Shown here: positions 1 through 12,100 of the stretch, in pieces
Layout of the letters: each line of letters opens with the position of its first letter
Numbering within the stretch: the stretch's first letter is position 1
DNA from: Alitta virens
Lineage: Eukaryota > Annelida > Polychaeta > Phyllodocida > Nereididae
Direction of reading: 5' to 3'
Assembly (NCBI GenBank): GCA_932294295.1
Contig: OW028583.1
Coordinates: forward strand, 1,143,501 to 1,207,500
DNA: 64,000 nt
The notes under the pieces: model-generated
Seen by the model: only the letters and a program-made list of their open reading frames with translations
The model's database searches: none
What the model was told of the DNA's origin: nothing
Position numbers and translations under genes: made by a program

Positions 1-156
1 GATTAAGCTGTTTGATGTTTGTTGAATAACGGGACTTAGGCTGACCGGTTGACCGGTAGTGACCTGTACAGCGTAAACCATGTTTTTCTGCGGTCCTGCT
101 ATCGACACAGCAACCTGCTGCGGGACTGTCTTGAATTTACCCTGGGCAATCTGAAT
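1..156 (-). CDS. ZMYND8: ZMYND8 exon 25, Gln/Val-rich C-terminal region (runs off left edge)
   Basis: Open from an acceptor (CATTTTCAG) to the window edge: [20 protein letters not shown] and onwards. Only the phase-0 frame is free of stops, and it is the frame demanded by the donor of exon 24, 5.4 kb away. The assignment rests on phase, strand and position, since this tail is not conserved. Confidence 0.65.
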   Translation of the reverse strand, partial: MQIAQGKFKTVPQQVAVSIAGPQKNMVYAVQVTTGQPVSLSPVIQQTSNSLI

Positions 157-3100
157 CTGAAAATGGAAGATATCAAATGATTATTATAAATTATAATTAA
201 TATTTATATGACACAAATTATAATAAATTGATGTTGATAATATTCACCACAAAAAATATTTAGATCTATATATATGGCATAATAAAAGCGAAAAGATGGC
301 GAAGATAAATTACACACAAAATTTTCATGAACAAGAGTAATATTACAGAAAATCAGTTAGTAGCAACAATGAGAAAAACAACAAATTCAAGGGTGCAAAA
401 CGTTAGAATAAAAATCAGATGGAAAATTAAATAAATAAATCAACGATGTGCTGCCATCTATGAAAGTCAAAAATGTAGAAATATTGACTCATTCAAACGT
501 GATGTTAATTTGGTGGTGCCTGTACTCATGTGTCTATGCCGGGGCAGGGAAAACACTCCCACCCATGAGGCAAATGTCACAACGCTATCTATGCATTAAT
601 TAGCATATCATCATTGGAGATGCCTTGTGCATGGTGTCCATGCTGAGGCAAATAAAAGACCCCAACCCATGGGGTAAATGTGTATGTGGAGTCCAAGCAG
701 CCTTATCATCTCATCATTACATCTGCCTCTGACAGCTGGTCACATAAGCTGACTAAGCTTCAGACAAGAAGGTATTAAACTTAACAATTTTGGAAATACA
801 TTTTTATAAATGCTTTAAATAGTCAATGGTATTTTTCACATTTTCTTACATGCTTAATATATATAATATCTTTCTTTCGAACTGACTTACAAAGTTACAG
901 GGTGATACACTTAAAATAATTCTTATTGACGTCTAATTCTTATTTAACACACTCACTGATGACGTTGTTGTTGGTGGTGGCGACTGTCGTTCAGTTTGGC
1001 CATAATTTCCGTAAATGCTTGATAACATCTGTCAATATTAACAAAAATTACCGGTATTATTTTCATCTATCTTTAACTTAAATTAATATCTTAATATCTA
1101 TTAAGGGACCTTTACTTATGATTAGCAGTAACCGACACCAAAGTTGTGGCTTCAATAGACTTTCCGGCGTTAATAACGATGGCCAGGGGTGGATCCGAAA
1201 CATTCTGACAAAGAAAACTAGATTTGGCGCATATCTATCTCAGACATGCCCAGTCTCACTCATTCAGAATGAGTCTCACTCATTTGGTTGCTTCCTCACT
1301 CATTTGGTTGCTGTCTCACTCCTCTAGACTTCGAGTATTTTCTTCATATTTCAATTTGTCTCACTCAAATTGAACTAATCTTTAACATTTTAATGTAAAC
1401 TGGTTGGAAAGGGCCAAACCTCACTCATTCACCATCCTGGAACTTAGCATCTCTGTCTATCTTGTTATTCAGAATGTTTTGGACCTGGCCGTCGTTATTA
1501 ACGCTGGCAAGTCTATTGACGGCTACACCGGTTACTGCATAAAGTTTAACTAAGTATTTGTCTATATACCGTATATTCCTATCCTTATTCGTCTATATAC
1601 CGTATATTCCTATCCTTATTCGTCTATATACCGTATATTCCTATCCTTATTCGTCTATATACCGTATGTTCCTATCCTTATTCGTCTATATACCGTATAT
1701 TCCTATCCTTATTGGTCTATATATCGTATATTCCTATCCTTATTCGTCTATATACCGTATATTCCTATCCTTATTCGTCTATATATCGTATATTCATATG
1801 CAATCGAACTATCCTGTAAAGCGCCATTGACGTCAGAATACAAACTCAAAAATATTTATTTGGTATGCGGCTTGACACCGACTAAGCTTGAATTAAAATT
1901 TACCAACAGAAATGGAGTCTATAAAAATAAATGAAGTCTTGGTCTTTGTTACTTCAAAATTCAATTTTTGTTTTCTTCACCGATTTATATAATATATGTA
2001 ACGATTTAATGATGATTTTTGTAATATATTATAAAGGCATATATATGCCATAGGTGATGATTAAAATTCCTCTTGTTATTGTATATTTGTAGCAAAACTG
2101 TAATAATTTTTTGTTCGATTTAACAGCATGGAAGTAAAATAGCTAATCATCGATATTTCTTTTAAAATTTTGGTTCAATCACATCTTTGTGGTACTACCT
2201 TCTTTAAGATTCACTTATTTGCTGATCTCATCATTCATGGTTATTATTGGGAACATTATTAAATGGGAACTTAATTAATGATAATAATACTGCAAATTAA
2301 GTCAAGCATTGAAGTAGTTTATTGCAAATTTACTCGTTTGTAAAGAGCACACTTTTTATCAGGGTTGGCAGATTTAAATCAAGCGAATTTTGAATGGTTT
2401 TCTTTAGTTTATTCAGCTTAAAACTAGATTTTTTACGATTCAAAACATGGTATATTTGAATAGAACATGAGTTGATATTTTCTTCTTCAAAAACTCAAAT
2501 TGTTAATAAATCAAAGTTCTGTTCATTTTTAGAGCACAGTTCAGTAAGTTTAAGAAGCAATGCTGGAAAAATTATCAAACTTGGCTCATGCTAGACAGTA
2601 CTTGATCACTAATTGCATCATTAAAAAAAGTGATTTAAATTTTATTTTTTTTTAAATCATGATTTTCCCTAACCCTACAAATTATGCGAGTGCAGTTATT
2701 ACAAAGTCATTGGTGCCCGGGAGGAACTTTTTCGTCTATCTTTTTCAACAGACTCATGTTATATATCATAATCCAATTTTTGAGACTTATATTCGATCAA
2801 TCTAGCTACTGTTAAGGTAGAATTGGCAGAATGAGACATATCTGTAACAAGTAAAATGTAAATCTCACTCATGTTAGTAAAGTATGTCGCTCGAGTGAAG
2901 AAATAATAAAGGTTTGGAAATTAGTTATTTCAGAACGTGTTAGAATCGGTGCTCAAGTAAGAGAGCTCGTAATACTTAGGGATTCTTTTGATCCACGGTT
3001 ACTAGAAAGACAAGATTGTCAGTAAATTATTAAGTATCTTTCACAATTGTTATATGTTTTTTTTATGCTATTTTTAACAAAATGATTTTACCTTTTGTTT

Positions 3101-6100
3101 TACCTACAATTTTATTGTAATTTTTGTACATTGTACATTTAGTACGAATATAAAGTATATAATGTAACAAACCCCAGTAATAATGAAGGTTTGCAACTTA
3201 TCTTATAATATTAAACCCAAACACTTTAACACTAAGGGCTGTTCCATTTAAAAAAGAGGGGGGGGGGGGCTGGACGGGAAGGTTTTTGAAAAAGCGGGGA
3301 GGGGGTTCTCCAAAAGAATTTCTCAATATCTTAGTGAAAAAAAAGGGCGTGTAGTGGGGGGGGGGGGGGGTCTGTCAAAAACCAAAAGGCGGGGACCCAC
3401 CCCCCCCCCCCCTTTTTTCTTCGATGGTACAGCCCTAACTTAACATCCAATGAAATCCACTTTATGTCCGCCTCCAAATAAAGATTAGCATGATAAGTGG
3501 GGGTAATGGGAACATTAATTGACGAATACACTCACAGGGGGCGCTATTGTTGGCAACCTCATGCTGGGTAAAAATGGAGGAAGACTAAAAATCGGAGAAA
3601 TGGTGTCGAAGGTCGGAAAGTCCTGCCATGGCTGGAACATTGTAGTGTTGATGATAATAAAACAAGTACGAGGATGAAATAGGATGAAATAAACAGTTAT
3701 GCAAAAAGCAGGGCCCTCCTGGTTTTTGCCTGATTATAATTAGCTAAAAACCATGCACTTTCCATGCGTTTATCCTTCTCATGGAAAACACACCTGGCAT
3801 ATTTGGTCATGTATAATTGCCAAAAGAATGATTTGTTTTTGTGTCTCTGACTTTCGTATATAAAAGAATCAGTCAATTGAAAAAACAAAACAAAAAAAAA
3901 AACAGCTATTTTATTTATCAAATTATTAATGTTAACAAATACATGTTTACTGGAATTCTCAACCACTTTTTGCATCAATAATCAGTATACCACTGAATCA
4001 TCCCAAAATTCGCAAGAAGTGATTTCCTATCGCCATTATGATATTTACTCAGTTTCCGCTAAACTGGTGAGCGGCCAGGGAGAGCCCTGATGTAGTGTAC
4101 GGACCACATGCAAACTAATTTGTATTTCATGAGAAATGCGATAGAATAAAAAACCACAAGCACAAAAATAGAAGCAGCCAAAAAAAAAGAAGTAGGCTAT
4201 ATAAATGAGTAAAAGTGGCGTAGGAGCAATATCGAATCCATTCGAGTAGGTTTTGTAAAATGTAAACCAGAACCATAAATTGATATCAAGATATGCTTAT
4301 TCCAAAATAATTCAAACCCACTCAATTAATCATTGTAGTCAGATAGCACCCGTCAGTAAAATTGCGGCAGTCGTCGAAGTTACGGGCGATAATAACAATG
4401 TCCAGAAATGGAGTTAAAACATTCTACCTGAGAGATTGTAGATTTGGAACATATCAGTCGTTCTTGTCAGAAAAGAATGTTTCGGATCCGTTAATGAACG
4501 TCGTTATTATCAACCACAACTTTACTGACGGGTGGGGTATAATTATATCATTTCCAGAATCTACATTCAACCACACACAAACGCCAACAACTCGCACAAA
4601 GACACACTCGAATCATAAGTGACCCGCTCGAAAAACAACACTCACCAAAATATTAAAGATGGTTTTGTGAAAATCAGACTCCACAAGACTATATTCAAAG
4701 CAAAGTCAAATTTACTTTTTAAAATACATTTGTAAAGCATACTACAGCTAAACAAAAATGCAAAGAGAAAAAAAAAGTAGTTTTATAGTAATAAAACCAT
4801 TGAATATACGCCATCAACATGCACGATTGAGCCTCAGTGAATGACCACTTATTTTGACAGTCATTAACGTCATTTACTTTTTTATATTTTTTATATTGCA
4901 ATCATCTTCCTAAAGCCAACCGGCCATCTTCGAATAGCGGCCTTGCTAGAAAGGAGCTTAATTCCCTGGTTTGTTTATACTTATCTGATTTGTCGCGACG
5001 ATATGTGGAGTGCCAAATCAATGCCAGTGTTTACAAAATGTATCTATATCTAGCGCAGTAACGTGGCCGGCAGTGACAGTTGAGTGTTTTGAATGCTGGT
5101 GCATCGCATTGACTGACCTACTTAGTCACTATTTACCACTAGAAGGCAATGGCAAAAAAAAAAGCCACAGCATTGCGGTGAAATCAAGCAAGGCCGCCCA
5201 GAACTGGGCGAAAAAGGCGGACTTGCTTCAGGAAGATGTATTACAATGTGCATAAAAACACTTCAATTGTAAAAATGATTCAATAAATATGTCAACTATC
5301 ATAGTAGGAGTGGTCAAAACAGTGTGGCCCATCAGTACAGTTTCATATTAACTGACATACAGATATACGTGTTCACAAAAATAAAACGAAGGACTACATA
5401 ATAGACAAGTCATTCGATTAACAATAGGGTGAAAAACCAACAGAGGGCGCTGCCACTGAAGCAGATAAAACACGAATAGATGACGTCATCATTTAATGTA
5501 CACAAGAATTACATTACTTAATAGATGACATCATCATAGAATGGTTATCTGCGTTGGTGCTAGTGACCTCTGGTGGTACTTTAGCTTCCCATTAAGAGTT
5601 ATGCACGTTTATGTACGACTTACCTTCTTAGAAACGCCTGCGTTCGTCGACTGAATCACTCGATGCACCTGTTCCGTAAGCGCTTGGGCAGAGAGCGTCG
5701 TAGAGGAAGCTGATTTGTTAGCAACGCCACCAGCATCATGTGACTGGTTGGAAGCCTGTGATTGGCTGGTTGTGCCGTCCTGTGATTGGTTGCCTTGAGT
5801 TTGGGTGCAATAGTTCATGTGTAACGGCCAATGGCGTTGTTGACAGGGGTAGTCGCAGTAACTGGTGTTCCAACAACAGTAGAACATTGCCTCTTTGCCG
5901 CACTGCGCACACTGAAGTTACAAAAAAGAACAAACACTTTTAACAGATGATATTTAAAATATTTTTTCGCACATAAAAAGGTGATAATATCAAGAGCTAA
6001 AATATGATATTCCTCATGTAAATTGTCTCATTTATGTAAAAGATCAAATATCGCACCCATAGCCTAATCTCAGATCGAAACCTCAATCTCACGTGACTGC

Positions 6101-9100
6101 CACTTTCCGTGGAGCGGAAATAGAAGTCCATTAGACTAATAAAGTGGTTTTTTTTTTTAAATCTCGATTCTCACCCATTGTCTCTTCTTAGCATCCTCGA
6201 TGGCTTTATCCTTCATCCTCGTGCACTGTTGCCGGACCTCTTTCACGGACCGGTCACGCTCCAGTTCCCAAGACATCCTCATCTCGGCTAATGTGAGTTC
6301 TGGGAATTTCAAAACATTGAAAACAACTTAAAACCTGTTGTAAATGGGGCAAATGAGGCAAAGCCTGAGATGGCATTGAATGGTTCAGTGATGACACAGC
6401 ATGATTGCGACAGCTGTACACATGCTCCACAGGGAGTTGAGCAAGTTCTAGAAAGAGCTTGCTGACCGAAGGTCATTGTGAAGTCCACTGAAAGCCAGAT
6501 GCTCATAGCAAGACCATATACCCTACTTTACTTCACTGCACTTTACTTTCATTTAGTTAACTATACGTTACTTTGCTCCCACTTTACTTTCATTTACTCC
6601 ACTTAACATTACTTTACTCCACTTTACTTTCATTTACTTTACATTACTCCCCACATTAATTTAATTAAGTTCACTTTACGTTACTTTACTCCACTTTACA
6701 CTTACTTTACTTTCATTTACTCCACTTGACAATATTTTACTCCACTTTACTTTCATTTACTCCACTTAACATTACTTTACTCCACTTTACTTTCATTTAC
6801 TTTACATTACTCCCCACATTAATTTAATTGAGTTCACTTTACGTTACTTTACTCCACTTTACACTTACTTTACTTTCATTTACTCCACTTGACAATATTT
6901 TATTCCACTTTACTTTCATTTTCATTTACTTTACATTACTCCTTATTAATATCATTTAGTTCACTTTTCGTTAATTTATTACACTTAACATTACTTTACT
7001 TTCATTTACTCCACATAACATTACTTTACTCCACTTTACTTTAATTTAGTTAACTTTACATTACCACTTGACATTACTTTCGTTTACTCCACTTTACATT
7101 ACTTTACTTGTGTACAAACCTCATACCTATAAACAGCAAATAACAATGCTTGCTGTTCAATCATTGACACAATGGGGCATTGTTACGCCTCTGCATCAGG
7201 ATGATAATAATATCACCTAAATGAACCTGTGTTTGCATACAAACAAATGTTCATCATATTCCTAAATGTGTAGAAATGTAATCACCTGCATTATGTCTCA
7301 ATTCCTGGCATTCCTGTTCATGTTTCCATTTCATTTGTTCGAGTTCCCTCTGCAAATGTCTCGTCACAACCTGAGAAAGACAAATGTCATCAACTTAATC
7401 AACTTACAGGATAAAATCTGACCTAACAGTACACAAAAGAGCCGTGCAATTATAGACGATTTAATTAATCGGATCGTAAATCTGAAAATTTTAATTCTCA
7501 ATCATCTGCTTTGTAACCTCAAGAATTTGTCCTGACAAATTTTGTGGATTTGCACTGTAACCTAAATTCGTACATATTTGCAGCTGAGATTTTCGATATT
7601 AAAATCATATATTGACATTTTTGTTTGCTTTGACTTTATGGCTTTATTAAATAATTAATGGATAATCGGTACCCACAAGTTTAGATTAATTGATAGCAAA
7701 ATTTGGAAGCGGTTCCTAGCTCTAGAACGCATGGTTTTTAGCTAATTATAATGAGGCAAAAACCATGCGTTTTCCAGGCGTTTATCCAAACGCATGGAAA
7801 ACGCACGTGGCACATTTGACCATGAACACCAGAGGTCATCTGCATCAAGACATGTGAAACTTGTCATGATAGATAGGTAGATAGATAGACAGATAGACAG
7901 ACAGACATATAGACAGATAGACAAATAGATAGATAGATAGATATGGAAAGTGCAGCCCTCTAAGGCAAGTTATTGCCGCTATCGAGGGTTGATTGATGAG
8001 GTGAGAGAGGAGGAGTCCACCCATGTCTCGCGCAAAATTGGTTCCAAATCTTTCGAGCGGCAAATTATATATACTAGAGACACGTCTCTAACACGCTCAC
8101 CTCATGAGAGGTAAACAAAAGAATTGAAAGAAAACTGTGACTTACGTTGTTAGCTCCTTGGGTTAAAATATCCGCAGCCATTTCATTGAAGACTTCTTTG
8201 AGTCCGCTCATACCCTGAAATTCACATAATTACAGTGAAAAGTTTTTCAAAAATATTTGTGATAATCAAATGCCTTATTCTTGTATAAAACAAACCTTTT
8301 GGAAATACTTGTCAACATTGAAACCGTATGTACTCTGTGCTGAACCACCATCTTTGCTGTTGTCAAGGCAACCAGCGGAAGAGATCGGTCCCGCAGCCGC
8401 AGCAGAAGAAGGAAGGTTTGCAGGAGGGCTGAAAACATTTTAAAAAAAGTGATAAATAAGTTATTGGAAGTTGCCAGAAGTAAACTGTTCACACTAAAAT
8501 ACTTTGGTGTTAAACAGTTAAATCCCAGAACAGATAATAAGCGAATATTATAGTGCGGAAAAGTGCTTAGACTGGCAAAATCTTTCAGTCTTTGAAAGTG
8601 CTTCTGCCACGCCACATTGGTTTTAATATTATTGTTTGTAGATTTTAGCTGTAAAAGACCACAGGCATAAATGACATTGCTCAGTGATGACAGCACTTAT
8701 ACTTTAACTTATACCAAGGCTCCTGACTGCCTTAACTGGCTTCTCATCTCAAGAGGCAGCTAAGTCATTTGCAACAGCCAATCAGAATGTAGCTTAATAC
8801 ATTAGAAAATGCCCTGAGCTTGATAGCAATTATTTTGCTAGTTTACCAGTTAAACTTAAATACAAGCAATTTGCCTAATAGCCTATTGGCTGGCTTATGA
8901 CATTCATTGTCTAACAGTGAACTTACATACCAATTAGTTTTATTTGCATTAATTACACTCAATTCTTAAACAAAGATTGCTCAGTTAGGTCACTCAATTG
9001 GCTTAAAGCTGACAGCACACTGTGCTTGGAAGATATTGGCCAATCAGGAAGCACCATTATCATCATTAGTGTAGATGGTGAAATATGCAAATTAGCTGCC

Positions 9101-12100
9101 ACTAGAGATAAGAATTGAACATTCCCAGCAAACAGGCAAAGGATTCCCCAAAAATAAGTGGTAAATACCCATAAATAATGGAAGTTATCACTAAGAATAA
9201 GCAGGAAAATTCTTTTAGTGTAATATATTGACATTTTTGAGGTGTTATATGATGTTTTTGACTGAAACTGGCCCCATCCTTGAAGGCAGTTGCAAAGGGG
9301 GAGTAAAAGCTGTTCTTGACAGCGTCAGTAGGCTTGGTCTTATTGTATGCTAACTTGATAAGTGTTGTCATGACGGCAAAAGCCTGTGCTGTAAAAGACC
9401 ATTTAAAACTTCCAGCCAACCCTGAATGTTTATAAAACACTGTAATTAACATTTGAGGATAATCTCTCTGTTGGTCAAAATTCTCGGCTGGTTGAGCACT
9501 AGATATATATATAAATAGCTTTTTCGACAGTTGTTTCACTGTTTTCAAATAAAACAAAGCAGTGATCTACGTCACATGAGGACTTTGGCAGTTACAACTC
9601 ACTATGTAACCATTAGAGTGCCTAGCACATTAGTGGTTACACAGTGAGTTGGGCAAGCATTGAAAATAACTGCCAAAGTCCTCATGTGATGTATATCATT
9701 GCTTTGTTTTGTTTGAAAACAGTGAAACAAATGTTTAAAAACTATTGACAGTTACAAAATTTAGCTTCTTTAAATATTTTTGGCAATGAGAAACCCATTA
9801 TAAACCCAGAATGTAATCAACTCTCACCTCGCAGGTCGTATTTTTTTGGCCGCACTCGCTGAACTTTCGTCATTTGGCCTCTTTTGTCCTTGACCCTGAC
9901 CCTGACCTTGACCCTGACCTGTTGTTGAACTGATCAGAAACTGCATCAAGATACTGTCCGAATTCTTCAACGAGTCGTCAACAGATTTCGATTTCTGATT
10001 AGGGTCATTTTCTGCAACCGCAGGTTGTTTCTCTTCTGACACGTTTTTCTGATTTTCTTCTTCTTTCTCACTTTCTTTCTCTGGCTGACCAGCATCAGCT
10101 TCTGTTGCTGCACAAAATAAATATGTTTCAATGACTTCAGATGTCTAAGTTACTCTAACCGTACCCCTAACATGTCTATGGATTCTTTTCACAATTCAGC
10201 CGTTCGCACATATGTTTGTACTTTGGTGATGTACATTACACTGTTGCCCCTTGGTGTGACCTAAATCCTCCCTCCTCCATTGGAGAGCAATCTCGTGACG
10301 TCACCAATGTGAAAGTCCTCTATGTGTTGATGTCACAAAGTCCATTGTGGACAAAGAGCTTTTTTGTGGCATCGTACTGATCAATCGCATTAAATGAGGT
10401 CATATGTGCGAATGGCTGAGATGTAATTCATACAGTCTATAGTTGTCATCGTTAACATCACCTCTGACGTTAAATAAAATCGTATCTGATCTTATCTTAT
10501 CTCATCTGTCCCCATCTTACCTTGTCTCATCTTATCTTAAAGACTTATCTCTCATCTTATCTTATCTCTCCCATCTTATCTTGTCTCATCTTGTCTCATC
10601 TTATCTTATCTCTCCCCATCTCATCTTGTCTCATCATGTCTCATCTTATCTGACCTTATCTCATCTCTCCCCATCTTATCTTGTCTCATCTTATCTCTCC
10701 CCATCTCATCTTATCTCATCTCTCATCTTGTCTCATCTGTCCCCATCTTACCCTAGTCTCATCTTATCTTAAGACTTATCTCTCCCCTATCTCATCTCAT
10801 CTCATCTCATCTCATCTCATCAACTCCCTTTAGAAGCATTTATGTTGCACCCCATCCCTGTATATCAATTGCTTATAATACCTTGTGAGGTCCCAATTGA
10901 TTCTTCGTTCACGGAATTTTCAGCTTCTTTTTCTAGCTTCTCGCTTTTCGCATCTCCATTTTTGGAAGATGCATTCATTTCACTTCCTGTCATTTTCGTA
11001 TTACTCGAATTGCCTCCATCTGAAATATTGAACATTCAAGAATTAGGAAATTAATTCTTATCCATCCAACAATGATTTCATATCGCCAAAACAACCATAG
11101 CAACCAAATTAACCATTTCTAGTAATTTTACAAGCAAAAGGTTTAATGACCTCATAATTCAATCAGCTTTGAATTGATTTTCTCATGATTTTTTTTTCTT
11201 ACTTTTTTTTTTCGTATTGCATATTTTTACGTAATCAATAGATTCACATTTTAAATAGTAATTATCACAATTTTTATGAAGATTTAGACAATAATTAGTA
11301 TGAAAACTATTAGATAAACATGGCTGTTACAACACCGCAAGAAATTAAATATAGATAAAAGGACAAAATACACCAGAAACACCATTGTCGTATAGTATAA
11401 ACAAGAACCCGGGCAGCAGCAATAACCCCATCTCCTAGCACTGGGCCCGGAGGGATATCCTTTGCTGCCGATCTGTTAAAGATGCAGGGTAAAGCTGCTC
11501 AAGGCTGTTCCATTTAAAAACAAAGGGGGAGGGTGGACCTGAAAATTTAAACCGCTCCCTCCCCCCCAACATCTGGTTTTCGACAGAACCCCCCACCCCC
11601 ACTTCTTTTCTACATTAAGATATTAAGAAAATACTGGTCCACCACCTCCCCTCCCCCGATATCAGTTTTTTGGAGAAACTTCCCCCCCCCCCTTTCCTTA
11701 TATTTGAAAAATCTTCAGGTCCACCCCCACTCTTTTTTAAATGGAAAAGCCCTCATGAATGCTAACCATGTGGTGTCACTGGTGGATGACATTAAAATGT
11801 TAATGTCTCGCGAATATTGAAACTGTCAGTGAAACGCAATTTGGATATCATCATTAAGGATATGATCTTGAAATGTATTTCAGGTATAAGAAACCAACTT
11901 GTGTTATATATTATACTGCACAAGATACAAGAGAATATTTTACGTTTCCAATAATACAAAGGAGATGGCAACCACCGCTTTAAAGTTCTACATTCAATAA
12001 AATTCAGCACACCATGTGTACTATAAATTAAAAAGGAAATCTTCCAATTGTAATAAATTTCAAAATCAAATATATCTGCATGTTCACTAATTAGCTGTAA

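Larger units (their letters stand above)
157..5623. other. Large last visible ZMYND8 intron (5.5 kb), repeats only
   Basis: No supportable exon. It holds a SINE body (about 530-772), a foldback element with minisatellite (1119-1537), a 31-bp minisatellite (1560-1795), a poly-G/poly-C inverted-repeat element (3235-3436), a small palindromic repeat (3716-3812), a diverged foldback copy (4345-4542) and a TGACGTCA-rich repeat (5433-5600). The rest is AT-rich with nothing recognisable. Confidence 0.7.

Noticed and set aside
1558..1830. Repetitive Tyr/Ile/Leu frame
   Set aside because: Translation of the 31-bp minisatellite. A 31-base unit shifts frame every copy, and there is no sign of a gene.
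5010..5255. 81-codon plus-strand frame starting MPNQCQC
   Set aside because: Not similar to a family I know, no splice context that helps, and antisense in a large intron. Might be a transposon remnant, but unsupported.
10443..10772. Ser/Leu/His-rich frame
   Set aside because: Translation of the TCATCTTATC satellite.
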